Assembly: GCF_937958655.1 (NCBI RefSeq)
Contig: NZ_CALGNH010000018.1
Coordinates: 1 to 64,000 of the forward strand
Direction of reading: 5' to 3'
Origin: an uncultured Winogradskyella sp.
GTDB taxonomy: Bacteria; Bacteroidota; Bacteroidia; Flavobacteriales; Flavobacteriaceae
DNA: 64,000 nt
Shown here: positions 22,613 through 31,497 of the stretch, in pieces
How positions within the stretch are numbered: the stretch's first letter is position 1
Layout of the letters: each line of letters starts with the position of its first letter
Made by a program: the position numbers and the translations under genes
Notes under the pieces: model-generated
What the model saw: the letters and a program-made list of their open reading frames with translations, nothing else
Told to the model about the DNA's origin: nothing
Databases searched by the model: none

Positions 22613-23581
22613 CTCTAGGCCAATAATTTCTCTAACCTTATCTAGTGTAGAAATGAGGGCGATACTTTTGTTAAAAGTCATAATGTCACTCTCTTTCTTA
22701 TTGGTTCTTATGAGCTGGTTAAAATGTTCTATTTCGTAGTTGTAGCCTATGGTATTGTAATCAAAAGTTTTTAGTTCTGAATTACCATGCTTGTCAATTA
22801 AAGTAACCGAAGACGCTTCATGAAAGCGACCGTTAATTATAATATTGCCTTCTTCGCACTTAAATATGGCTTCCGTTTTTGTTTCCGCTACAATTGTGCT
22901 TTTTAAAAAAGCTTTACAGGTATTGTAGTGAAAAGTCATTTTGCATTCAGAATCTGCGCCATTCTCAAAAAAATCAGCTTTAGCCTCAATTAAATTGGGT
23001 TGTCCCAAAGTAGAGAGTGCAGCAAAGATTGGATAAATACCGATATCTAATAAACTACCACCACCAACTGATTTATCGAACAATCTAGAGGTTTCATCAT
23101 ATTTTGGACGAAAACCAAAATCAGCTTCTAAAGCGATAACATTACCATAGTGTTTTCTTTTTATAAGGTCTAGCACATACTGAAAATGTGGTAAAAAAGC
23201 GGTCCACATGGCTTCCATTAAAAGGGTATTGTTTGCTTTTGCTAAGGCAATCATTTGTTGCACTTCTGTATGATTCATAGCAAAAGGTTTTTCGCATAAA
23301 ACAGGGATTTGTTGTTCTAAGCAAAGTAGTGTATGTGTTTTATGGAAACTGTGCGGTGTTGCTATATAAATAGCATCGATATTAGGGTCTAAAGTCAATG
23401 CTTCGTAATTGCCATAAGCCAGGTTGGCATTATACTCTGAAGCGAAATGTTCTGCTTTTTTAAGACTACGAGATGCTATTGCGTATAATTCTGAATCAAA
23501 GACAGTGTTTAAATCTTCAGCAAATTTCTTAGCGATTTTACCTGCACCAATAATTCCCCAACGTATCACTTTTTTATTCAT
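22601..23581 (-). CDS. Gfo/Idh/MocA family NAD(P)-dependent oxidoreductase
   Basis: A 326-residue dehydrogenase. The dinucleotide site is WGIIGAGKIAKKFAEDLN (about residues 8-25), and the conserved EKP motif appears as VLCEKPFAMN. The C-terminal domain has GGGSLLDIGIYPIFAALSTL. Members oxidise sugars, inositol or glycosides; the substrate here is unknown. Its ATG overlaps the symporter stop by 8 bp, which ties it to the uptake of a sugar or sugar-like substrate released by the PIG-L gene product. It is the last gene of that operon. Confidence 0.88.
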   Translation of the reverse strand: MNKKVIRWGIIGAGKIAKKFAEDLNTVFDSELYAIASRSLKKAEHFASEYNANLAYGNYEALTLDPNIDAIYIATPHSFHKTHTLLCLEQQIPVLCEKPFAMNHTEVQQMIALAKANNTLLMEAMWTAFLPHFQYVLDLIKRKHYGNVIALEADFGFRPKYDETSRLFDKSVGGGSLLDIGIYPIFAALSTLGQPNLIEAKADFFENGADSECKMTFHYNTCKAFLKSTIVAETKTEAIFKCEEGNIIINGRFHEASSVTLIDKHGNSELKTFDYNTIGYNYEIEHFNQLIRTNKKESDIMTFNKSIALISTLDKVREIIGLEYKN

Positions 23582-25406
23582 TATTATTGATTTTCTTAGG
23601 CGATATTGATTGCAATAAATTGGCTATAATTATAACAATAACACAGCCAATTAAATTTAACCATAAGTATGGTAAATTAATAATATCTTCTCTATCCAAA
23701 ACGTATAAAGCAATGATTAAGATCTGTGTAGCTAAAGCACTTATAAACACGGCATTTCCTTTAACGTGTTTAAAGAAAAATGCTAATAGAAAAATTCCTA
23801 AAACATTACCATAAAAGATAGAGCCAATGATGTTAACTAGCTGAATTAAATTTTCGGCAAGGTTAGCAAAACAGGCTATAATAATGGCGATAATTCCCCA
23901 ACCGAACGTAAACCACTTGGTCATATTAACCATGTGCAGTTCGCCCTTGTCTTCTTTAAGGTTTCTACCATATAAGTCAATAGACGTAATGGTTGCCAAA
24001 GCGTTAATTTCTGATGCTGTAGACGACATGGCAGCAGATAATATAACCGCTAATAATAAACCTATTAGACCCGTCGGAAGATGATTAAGAATAAACCGAA
24101 TAAACATATAATCTCTATCGTTGGTCTGCGTGTCTTTTGCTGCATCTTTATAGAGTGCAGTTAAGACCGCAGATTTTTCTTTATAGGCTTCACTTTTAGT
24201 GTTAGATTCTAATGCTGCAATTTCTTTTTCAAGTTTGTTGTATTCCTCTTTGTATTCCGTGTCTACCGCTTTTTTGATTAAAAATTTTGATTCTAATCGG
24301 TATGTTTTTTCAATACTATCAATAGTGAATAATTGCGACTTTAAATTAGCATCATTATCTTTTGCATAGGCTAAACTTAAGCGTTGTTTTTGGTTAAAAA
24401 GTTCGGTTTGTTTTGCTTGAAGTGCTTTGTACTCATTACCATATTCCGAAGCTAAAACAGTTTGTGTTGAAGCATCAATAAAGTTTAATGGAGAAGGATT
24501 AAATTGGTAAAACACAAATACCATAACACCTACTAAAAGTATAAAGAATTGCATAGGCACTTTAAATAAACCATTAAATAGCAAACCCATTTGCATTTCT
24601 CTCATGGATTTACCAGAAAGGTAACGTTGTACTTGGCTTTGGTCTGTCCCAAAATATGAGAGCATTAAAAAGGTTCCACCAATAAGCCCTGTCCAAACGG
24701 TGTACCTGTTTTCTAAATCAAATGAAAAATCTAAGACTTCCATTTTGCCTGTAGCACCTGCAATGTTTATAGCTTCTGTGAATGATACTGCATCTGGAAT
24801 TAAGTTTATTATAATGATTAAAGCCGCAATCATACCTGCAAAAATCACAAACATTTGTTGCTTCTGTGTTACGGTAACCGCTTTGGTACCACCAGAAACG
24901 GTATAGATAATTACAAGCACGCCTATGATGATGTTAAGTGTAATGATGTTCCAGCCGAGGACTACAGATAGTATAATTGCTGGTGCAAAAATGGTAATAC
25001 CAGCTGCTAATCCACGTTGTATTAAAAACAATATCGCAGTTAAGCTTCTTGTTTTTAGGTCGAATCGATTTTCTAAAAATTCGTAAGCGGTGTAAACTTT
25101 AAGACGATGATAGAGCGGTATAAACACCAAACAAATAATTACCATAGCAATTGGAAGCCCAAAATAAAATTGAACAAAGCCCATACCATCAGAAAATGCT
25201 TGACCTGTTGTGGATAAAAAGGTTATAGCACTGGCTTGGGTTGCCATTACAGATAATCCGATAGTCCACCATTTGGTAGTATTTCCGCCTCTTACATAAT
25301 CCTGAACATTTTTACTACCTCTTGTTTTCCAAGTTCCGTAGCCTACAATAATGGCTAAGGTGGCAATGAGAACTACCCAGTCTATCCAATCTAAAGTTTG
25401 TTGCAT
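23574..25406 (-). CDS. Sodium:solute symporter family transporter
   Basis: A 610-residue inner-membrane transporter of the SSS family with about 13-14 hydrophobic segments. N-terminal motifs are WIDWVVLIATLAIIVGYGTW and STTGQAFSDGMGF; SFLTVSGGTKAV-like sequence appears as VSGGTKAVTVTQKQQMF. A large charged loop lies around residues 320-420 (NQKQRLSLAYAKDNDANLKS), unusual in SSS proteins. It probably imports a sugar or sugar derivative. A 37-residue membrane protein is encoded 4 bp upstream, a common arrangement for these symporters. Confidence 0.88.
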   Translation of the reverse strand: MQQTLDWIDWVVLIATLAIIVGYGTWKTRGSKNVQDYVRGGNTTKWWTIGLSVMATQASAITFLSTTGQAFSDGMGFVQFYFGLPIAMVIICLVFIPLYHRLKVYTAYEFLENRFDLKTRSLTAILFLIQRGLAAGITIFAPAIILSVVLGWNIITLNIIIGVLVIIYTVSGGTKAVTVTQKQQMFVIFAGMIAALIIIINLIPDAVSFTEAINIAGATGKMEVLDFSFDLENRYTVWTGLIGGTFLMLSYFGTDQSQVQRYLSGKSMREMQMGLLFNGLFKVPMQFFILLVGVMVFVFYQFNPSPLNFIDASTQTVLASEYGNEYKALQAKQTELFNQKQRLSLAYAKDNDANLKSQLFTIDSIEKTYRLESKFLIKKAVDTEYKEEYNKLEKEIAALESNTKSEAYKEKSAVLTALYKDAAKDTQTNDRDYMFIRFILNHLPTGLIGLLLAVILSAAMSSTASEINALATITSIDLYGRNLKEDKGELHMVNMTKWFTFGWGIIAIIIACFANLAENLIQLVNIIGSIFYGNVLGIFLLAFFFKHVKGNAVFISALATQILIIALYVLDREDIINLPYLWLNLIGCVIVIIIANLLQSISPKKINNNE

Positions 25407-25410
25407 GGTT

Positions 25411-25524
25411 TTAAGCGAATGATGCTGTTATAAAGTAAAAGAGAATAATGTATAAAGCATTTGCTATTAGTACAATCGTATACATCTTATTCCATTTTTG
25501 TTTTGGTTGTGGTTGGTTGTTCAT
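25411..25524 (-). CDS. 37-residue single-pass membrane protein beside the symporter
   Basis: MNNQPQPKQKWNKMYTIVLI followed by ANALYIILFYFITASFA: a short polar, Lys/Gln-rich head and one strong membrane helix. It ends 4 bp before the symporter start, so they are co-translated. It may be a small accessory subunit of the transporter. The family is not recognised; the close spacing is the evidence that it is real. Confidence 0.6.
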   Translation of the reverse strand: MNNQPQPKQKWNKMYTIVLIANALYIILFYFITASFA

Positions 25525-25531
25525 TAGTTAA

Positions 25532-25572
25532 GTTGTTAGTTGTTAGTTGTTAGTTGTTAGTTGTTAGTTGTT
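25532..25572. repeat. Heptamer tandem repeat GTTGTTA (about 6 copies)
   Basis: A 41-bp perfect run of the 7-bp unit GTTGTTA just upstream of the small membrane protein gene. Copy number is likely to vary between strains. Confidence 0.9.
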
Positions 25573-25588
25573 GTTTTTGGTTAATTTT

Positions 25589-25627
25589 ATCTAAAATCTA
25601 AAATCTAAAATCTAAAATCTAAAATCT
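25589..25627. repeat. Heptamer tandem repeat CTAAAAT (about 5.5 copies)
   Basis: A 39-bp perfect run of ATCTAAA/CTAAAAT units, between the deacetylase stop and the GTTGTTA run. It is a second heptamer array of different sequence only 16 bp away. Confidence 0.9.
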
Positions 25628-25646
25628 CATGTCTCATCTCTTTCAG

Positions 25647-28166
25647 CTACTCTTTTCCTGCCGAAAGCAAGTTAGCAAATAATCGGTATGCGCCAGAGAC
25701 TCCAGCTGGGAATTCCCTAAAAAAACTTAAACCTGTATAGATATAATTGCCTTTTCCGTATTTAGCGACGAGCAAACTCCCTTGTTTTGAGGTTTCTCCT
25801 TTATCCCTCATTTCTAAAAGCGGAGTAAATTCTTTAGCCCATTGATTTGGGAAATATAAACCACGTTCTTGCACCCAGCCATCAAAATCCTTTTGGGTTA
25901 TTTTATTTGGAAAATTAAGAATGGGATGATTTGGGTCTAAAATTGTTACTTCTGCAGTTTCGTCTGTTACCCTGTCTCTAGATAGTTGCAAGTCGTATGG
26001 TGCAATAGTATTAGTTTTTAGACGACGGCTAGTGTTATATTGCACTATCATATTGCCACCATTCTTTACATAATCTAAAAGAAACTTTTGTTTAAATTTT
26101 AGTCCATCTAAGATGTTATAAGCCCTTATGCCTATAACTATTGCATCAAAATTTACAAGATTCTCTGCTGAAATTTGCTCAGGTTTTATGATAGTGACAT
26201 TATATCCTATTTGACGCAGACTTTCAGGTACAACATCACCTGCACCTTCAATATAACCAATGTTATTACCTCGTTTTTCAATATCTAAGCGCACTACTTT
26301 GCTAACGCTAGGCATTAAAACACTTTGGTAGGGTATGTGTGCGTAATCTATTTCTATAAGCTCGTCTGTGTAGAATTGACCGTTAAGATTTACCATTGGT
26401 GTAATTAAACCTTCGCTTTGCTCCTTTGGAGGAATAACAGTAAAGACTAATTTTTGTATGTCTCCTTTATTTACGATTTCAATTTTTTGTTTTTCAGGAT
26501 AAACGCTCCAATCGTTAGGGTATGCCATTTGTACGAAGCCCTCAATAGCGTCTCGACCAGCTTTTACTGTGATTTCTATTTCCTTTTGTTCAGTATTTTC
26601 AAAAATGAATACTTTGTCAGTGATACGTGCAGATACTGGTGGAATGATTTCAAAAGGTCTATATAATTCACCTTTATCTGGTTTAGAATATCTGTAAATT
26701 ACAGGTTTGGTTATGGTAATAGGTGTTTTATCGATAATTAAATTGAAGTCTACAAAAACTGCTCTTGGTGTTTCGGGTAGTCCTATGAGCTCTTGGTCTT
26801 TAACATGATACATGCCTAAGGTGCTTTGTTTGTTTAGCCAATAAGGAGCAGTGTAATCCATGTCTTTAGGAATGGTGATGCCTTCTTCAAAATTCAACTT
26901 TTGATTTTCTGGCATGTCCATACTTTTTAGAATTCCGATTTCTAATGTTGATGGTTGATAAGATTCTAGTATAATCTTGGCGCTACTGCGATTTAATGCT
27001 TCAATTTTTAGATTTAAAGTAGAATTTGGTGCCGAAGTAGGTAAGCTCGCAGAAGCTTCTAAATATAGTCCAGCACAAGCCTCTATAATAGTTTTAAGTT
27101 CTTTTGATTTAATGGTTTTCCAATGCTCATCTTTCACCATTTGCAGCAGTTTATAGGCCATTAAAAGCTGAGGTAGGTGCGCCGCAGGATTCACGAAATT
27201 AAAATCCTTTTCAATCGCGTTTAAAATGTTCCCGACTACTTGTCCGCCTTCAACTCGGTTCCAAGACGTGTCAATACCAGCAAACATATTATTACTGCCA
27301 TCTAAAGGCTCACCTTTTAAAAGTTCGATGTATTCGTCTTGAGTACCACGTGTGGTTAATCTGCCAAAACCTTGGCAGAGGTGCTGACTGCTTGCTAAGG
27401 AAGCCACTTCGTTATTAGATAAACCTTTAGTTGGGTAATACACACCAATATCAAAATTAAGCATATTGCTTTTATCTGCTTGTTCAAATTTTTCTCTACT
27501 ACCATAAAACCACCAAGAGGTATTAAAGAATAAGCGTTTTGGTTGCCATGTTTCTGTTAGATTTAATTGCGATGCGTATTTGGTGGCATCGCTTGCCAAA
27601 TCAAAAGCTTCTATACTTAACATGGCTGATGCTGTGTGATGTCCGTGTGTTCTTCCTGGTGTTCGGTGGTCAAAACGATTTATGATAACATCTGGTTTAA
27701 ATTGCCTAATAGCCCAAACTACATCAGAAAGTACGTCGTCTTTATTCCAAATTTCTAAGGTTTCATTTGGGTGTTTTGAATAGCCAAAATCATTAGCTCT
27801 CGTAAAACGTTGTTCGCCACCATCAACTCTACGAGCAGCAAGCAGCTCTTGTGTTCTTATAACACCAAGTAGTTCTCTTAGTTCTGAACCAATAAGGTTT
27901 TGGCCTCCATCGCCGCGTGTTAACGACAAATAAGCTGTGCGTGCTTTTACCTCGTTGGACATGTAAGAAATTAACCGTGTGTTTTCATCATCTGGGTGCG
28001 CTGCTACATAAAGTACTGAGCCTAAAACATTAAGTTTTTGAACGGCTTCATAAATTTCAGACGAATTTAGTTTTTTGGGTTGTTGTGCTTGTAGCGATAC
28101 TATTGTGCTTAATAGTAGTAATAGGCAGAGTTTTATATGGTGCATTTTTATTTTAGTTAGTTGCAT
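25647..28166 (-). CDS. Secreted PIG-L family deacetylase
   Basis: An 839-residue exported protein. After a signal peptide (KLCLLLLLSTIVSLQAQQ) the LmbE/PIG-L domain begins with the metal motif AHPDDE (56-61) and continues with LSLTRGDGGQNLIGSELREL, RTQELLAARRVDGGEQRF and RFDHRTPGRTHGHHTASAML, giving the Zn-binding His/Asp set. The rest (from about residue 330) is beta-rich, and the C-terminal 200 residues resemble a glutamine-amidotransferase-like fold (VVPESLRQIGYNVTI). It probably deacetylates N-acetylated sugars or glycans at the cell surface. The start may be the second ATG at 28145. Confidence 0.85.
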   Translation of the reverse strand: MQLTKIKMHHIKLCLLLLLSTIVSLQAQQPKKLNSSEIYEAVQKLNVLGSVLYVAAHPDDENTRLISYMSNEVKARTAYLSLTRGDGGQNLIGSELRELLGVIRTQELLAARRVDGGEQRFTRANDFGYSKHPNETLEIWNKDDVLSDVVWAIRQFKPDVIINRFDHRTPGRTHGHHTASAMLSIEAFDLASDATKYASQLNLTETWQPKRLFFNTSWWFYGSREKFEQADKSNMLNFDIGVYYPTKGLSNNEVASLASSQHLCQGFGRLTTRGTQDEYIELLKGEPLDGSNNMFAGIDTSWNRVEGGQVVGNILNAIEKDFNFVNPAAHLPQLLMAYKLLQMVKDEHWKTIKSKELKTIIEACAGLYLEASASLPTSAPNSTLNLKIEALNRSSAKIILESYQPSTLEIGILKSMDMPENQKLNFEEGITIPKDMDYTAPYWLNKQSTLGMYHVKDQELIGLPETPRAVFVDFNLIIDKTPITITKPVIYRYSKPDKGELYRPFEIIPPVSARITDKVFIFENTEQKEIEITVKAGRDAIEGFVQMAYPNDWSVYPEKQKIEIVNKGDIQKLVFTVIPPKEQSEGLITPMVNLNGQFYTDELIEIDYAHIPYQSVLMPSVSKVVRLDIEKRGNNIGYIEGAGDVVPESLRQIGYNVTIIKPEQISAENLVNFDAIVIGIRAYNILDGLKFKQKFLLDYVKNGGNMIVQYNTSRRLKTNTIAPYDLQLSRDRVTDETAEVTILDPNHPILNFPNKITQKDFDGWVQERGLYFPNQWAKEFTPLLEMRDKGETSKQGSLLVAKYGKGNYIYTGLSFFREFPAGVSGAYRLFANLLSAGKE

Positions 28167-28266
28167 TTCAAATATAAAAAAGATATGTGCTAAAGTTTTT
28201 GTTTTTTGTTTTGTTTAACGTTGAAGAAGCTGTACGTTTTATGCTTACTATTTTCGCAACAAATCT

Positions 28267-29349
28267 TTACAGCCATTTCTTTCGTTTGAAGTAAAAAATT
28301 AAACTGATAAAAAGAATGAGCATAACGCCTAAAAGCACAAAATAACCGTATCGGTATTTAAGCTCTGGCATGTATTCAAAATTCATTCCGTAGAGCCCAG
28401 CTAAGAAGGATAAAGGAATAAAAATGGAAGACATTATAGTAAGAACTTTCATAACTTCATTCATCTTATTACTAATGGTAGTCATGTACATATCCATTAA
28501 ACTCCAAATCATTTCTCGATAAATATCTATATTTTCTGATACTTGAATTAAATGGTCGTAAATATCTCTGTAATAAGTGATTGTACGTTTGTAAATTAAT
28601 GTACTTTCGCTTTTTTCAATACGGTTAATAATCTCTCTTAATGGAAAAATAGCACGTCGTACTTTTAAAATTTCGCGCTTTAATTTTTGTACATCTATAT
28701 TAACGTTTTCTCTGGCATTACCAGTAAATAATTCGGTTTCTAAATCTTCAATTTTATTGCCTAATGTTTCTATAATGCTAAAATAATTATCTACAACAGC
28801 ATCGATTAAGGCATACATTAAATAATCGGATTTTAAGTCGCGTATTCTGCCGTTAGAATGACGCAAACGCTCGCGAATAGTACCAAAAACATCACCCTCG
28901 GATTCTTGAAATGTGTGGACATAATTTTTTCCTAGCACAAAGCTAACTTGCTCAATTACAATATCCTCATTAGCATCGTAATACAACATTTTTAAGACAA
29001 CGAATAAATAGTTGTCGTACTCATCTATTTTGGGTCTTTGTGTGGTGTTAACAATATCTTCTAGAACTAAAGGGTGTAGGTCGTATTGTTTTCCTATGTT
29101 TTCAATTTTGTCCGTATGTTTTAAACCGTCTATATTAATCCAAGTAACAGAGTCTGTTTCTTTATAATCTGAGGCTTCGTCAATTTTTAAAAGAATAGAT
29201 TCTTCTATCTTATCCTTGGTGTAATCAAAACATTCTACTTGAAAATCTTTATCAGATTTTTCCCCTGTATATATTAATGTGCCTGGGACTTGTCCAATAT
29301 GTTTTTTAGATGCTGCAATACGCTTTTTTTTAGTTTTATTTCGTACCAT
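28267..29349 (-). CDS. corA: CorA family Mg2+/Co2+ transporter
   Basis: A 360-residue divalent-cation channel. The large cytoplasmic domain is followed by two C-terminal transmembrane helices, with the selectivity loop AGLYGMNFEYMPEL that carries the GMN signature, and a basic end (YFKRKKWL). The length fits CorA. The MscS-type gene starts 2 bp upstream, so the two form an ion-homeostasis operon. No regulatory site such as an M-box is visible. Confidence 0.93.
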   Translation of the reverse strand: MVRNKTKKKRIAASKKHIGQVPGTLIYTGEKSDKDFQVECFDYTKDKIEESILLKIDEASDYKETDSVTWINIDGLKHTDKIENIGKQYDLHPLVLEDIVNTTQRPKIDEYDNYLFVVLKMLYYDANEDIVIEQVSFVLGKNYVHTFQESEGDVFGTIRERLRHSNGRIRDLKSDYLMYALIDAVVDNYFSIIETLGNKIEDLETELFTGNARENVNIDVQKLKREILKVRRAIFPLREIINRIEKSESTLIYKRTITYYRDIYDHLIQVSENIDIYREMIWSLMDMYMTTISNKMNEVMKVLTIMSSIFIPLSFLAGLYGMNFEYMPELKYRYGYFVLLGVMLILFISLIFYFKRKKWL

Positions 29350-29351
29350 TT

Positions 29352-29897
29352 TTAGAGGGTTTTGTTATGGTCTGTAAAATCGTCTAATGCTCCTTTTTGA
29401 ATTAGCGTTACTGCTTTCTGTAGAATAAGGTTATTAGGATAAGTTACTAAGTCTCCATTGTCTTCTCTTAGAATGAGCTGAAAAGCTCTAATGTCTTCTA
29501 TAATGACTTCTAGAGGGTAATCTTTATCGTGTATTTTAATTTTATCTCCCACTTTATACGGAAATGAAAAAAACATAATAACACCAGAGGTTACATTACT
29601 AAGAATAGACCAAATTGCAAAAAGCGCAATGCCAATAACGGCAAAAACAGATGAAAATACTAAGGTAATTTCTTGTGTTCTAAAACCAAGTATAAATGCT
29701 TCAAGAAGTAAGGCTATGAGTATTAAGGTTACTGTGGCATAACGACCAATAAGATTGGCTCTGGCTTCAGTAGTTCCACTTTTTTTACCAATCTTTCTTA
29801 CTGTAAAAACAATAGTGGATCTTATGATGAGTAATACAATCAGAAGAATAATTGTATTTATAATTTCTGATTGATGGTTTTCAATAAAATTAGACAT
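29352..29897 (-). CDS. Small MscS-type mechanosensitive channel
   Basis: A 181-residue short MscS-like protein: three predicted helices (IINTIILLIVLLIIRSTIVF, LILIALLLEAFILGF, VFAVIGIALFAIWSILSNVT), then FFSFPYKVGDKIKIHDKDYP, a beta-rich domain typical of MscS. It opens under membrane tension and releases solutes on hypo-osmotic shock. It is smaller than E. coli MscS (286), lacking most of the C-terminal vestibule. Operon with corA. Confidence 0.88.
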   Translation of the reverse strand: MSNFIENHQSEIINTIILLIVLLIIRSTIVFTVRKIGKKSGTTEARANLIGRYATVTLILIALLLEAFILGFRTQEITLVFSSVFAVIGIALFAIWSILSNVTSGVIMFFSFPYKVGDKIKIHDKDYPLEVIIEDIRAFQLILREDNGDLVTYPNNLILQKAVTLIQKGALDDFTDHNKTL

Positions 29898-29934
29898 AGT
29901 AACGCTGGTTGGTCAATAACAAATATAGCGCAAT

Positions 29935-30873
29935 CTATTGTAATTTTAATACACCTCTTAATTGCTCATCTGCATTACTATTCTTGCTCCAATAAGCGGA
30001 TTTAATGGATTCTAATCTTGTAGCTTTAGTTGTTACTATTTCATCAGAAGAGCCGGAGCCAGGCTTTGACGTTTCTTGCCAACTGTATATTTCATAAGGA
30101 AAATCAGAATTAAATTCAATGTTTAATGATCTATTTAGTTCTGGGTAATTTAAGGTGTAGTTGCCATTTTTTAGTTTAGCGTTGGCAGTGTAGGCTTTTA
30201 TGGGCTTATGTTTTAGTCTTGTAAACTCTAGCGATGGAACGATTTTAAAGGTGCCAGTTGGTAAACTTTTAGGATCGATACGCAGTTTGCTCCAAAGTTC
30301 GTTTTCTGTCCAAGTTTTTGCAATATTGAAGTTTTGATCTGCTTCATTTTGAAAGTAAGAGTGTGCCATTACTTCAAAATCATCACGATTATTAAGTTGC
30401 GCATATACATGGCCACACCACTCTTGTATAGAAGCTGAAGCTTTGAGTAAATGTTGGTTGTTAGAAACGGGAAAAAACGTACTTTGCATTATGGAATAGG
30501 GATAGATCCCAGTATTAAAATTCTTGGTAGTATTGAGCTTTAAGACAGGAATATTGTCTGGGCTATAATTATCGGCCTTAACCTGCTTTTCTGTTAAAAA
30601 ATCTTCGGTTACAAAAACCATAACGGCTTTGCCTTCTCGTATTTCTCCATAGCGTGCTTGCTCTAATTTGTAGGATGTGATTTCTGCTTTGCCAGCATAC
30701 CAGTAGTCCTTAAATTCTTTTGATAGTTGTTTTTTTGGTTGTGCGAGTTCTTCTTTTGGTTGTGAAAAAGCTAATTCATTTTGGTTTTTGGACGTGTTTT
30801 CTTTGCAAGACATTGCAACTGTAAGTATGCACAGGGCGCATAAAAAAACAACTGCTCTTATGGACTTGTTCAT
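29935..30873 (-). CDS. Exported lipoprotein of unknown function next to maf
   Basis: A 312-residue protein with a lipoprotein signal (AVVFLCALCILTVAMSC, Cys at about residue 23). The mature part has WYAGKAEITSYKLEQARYGE, GKAVMVFVTEDFL and LNTTKNFNTGIYPYSIMQST, repeated beta-rich segments without a recognised fold. Relatives are sometimes labelled after the neighbouring Maf protein, which is misleading as there is no Maf motif here. A location in the outer membrane or periplasm is likely. It lies 32 bp after maf. Confidence 0.75.
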   Translation of the reverse strand: MNKSIRAVVFLCALCILTVAMSCKENTSKNQNELAFSQPKEELAQPKKQLSKEFKDYWYAGKAEITSYKLEQARYGEIREGKAVMVFVTEDFLTEKQVKADNYSPDNIPVLKLNTTKNFNTGIYPYSIMQSTFFPVSNNQHLLKASASIQEWCGHVYAQLNNRDDFEVMAHSYFQNEADQNFNIAKTWTENELWSKLRIDPKSLPTGTFKIVPSLEFTRLKHKPIKAYTANAKLKNGNYTLNYPELNRSLNIEFNSDFPYEIYSWQETSKPGSGSSDEIVTTKATRLESIKSAYWSKNSNADEQLRGVLKLQ

Positions 30874-30905
30874 TTTTAGATTTTTTTTATAAAAATACGA
30901 AGTAA

Positions 30906-31496
30906 TTATCCGTTTGTAATGTTAATTAACGTTTCGTAAAGTAGGTGCGTGGGTAAGCCTACAACATTGTTGTAAGATCCCTCAATGTTTGTAATTGCGA
31001 TGGCTCCAATCCACTCTTGTATACCATAAGCACCAGCTTTGTCTAATGGTTTGTAGGTGTTAATGTAGTACCTTATTTCTTGATCCGTGAGTGCTTTAAA
31101 CGTTACTTTTGTAGTTGTATTGACTAGCCTTTGCTTACTCTGATGTGTAAAACAAATAGATGTCATTACATGGTGCGTTTTATTGCTCAACGCCTTTAGC
31201 ATTCTAAAGGCGTCGACTTCATCTTTTGGTTTTGCAATTGCTTTATTATCTAACCAAACTATGGTGTCGCTTGTTATTAAAATATCAGCTGGCTTTAGTT
31301 TGTCTTTAAAGGCTTCAGATTTAAGTTTAGCAAGAACATCTGTGATTTCGGTACCTTTTAAATGGTTTGGGTAAATTTCTTCTACAGGATGAAGCCTAAC
31401 TTCAAAATCTATATTCATGGCTTTTAAAAACGCATGGCGTCTTGGTGATGCAGAAGCAAGTATGATATGGTATTTTTTTAATTTTTCGTTGAGCAT
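30906..31496 (-). CDS. maf: Maf-like nucleoside triphosphate pyrophosphatase
   Basis: A 196-residue house-cleaning enzyme that hydrolyses non-standard or excess nucleotides (dTTP/UTP class) to the monophosphate. Signatures: ILASASPRRHAFLKAM near the N-terminus, then ILITSDTIVWLDNKAIAKPK and DKAGAYGIQEWIGAIAIT. No signal peptide. It is 1 bp from the UbiA gene upstream, forming a compact housekeeping operon through to the DUF2520 gene. Confidence 0.92.
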   Translation of the reverse strand: MLNEKLKKYHIILASASPRRHAFLKAMNIDFEVRLHPVEEIYPNHLKGTEITDVLAKLKSEAFKDKLKPADILITSDTIVWLDNKAIAKPKDEVDAFRMLKALSNKTHHVMTSICFTHQSKQRLVNTTTKVTFKALTDQEIRYYINTYKPLDKAGAYGIQEWIGAIAITNIEGSYNNVVGLPTHLLYETLINITNG

Positions 31497-31497
31497 T

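Noticed and set aside
25532-25627. Heptamer arrays as a CRISPR-like repeat
   Set aside because: Units are 7 bp with no spacers and no cas genes are near.
28211-28217. GTTTAAC near the PIG-L gene as an operator
   Set aside because: Single half-site without the inverted partner.
29935-30873. Calling the lipoprotein a Maf-type inhibitor
   Set aside because: It has no Maf motif; that name belongs to the next gene (30906-31496).
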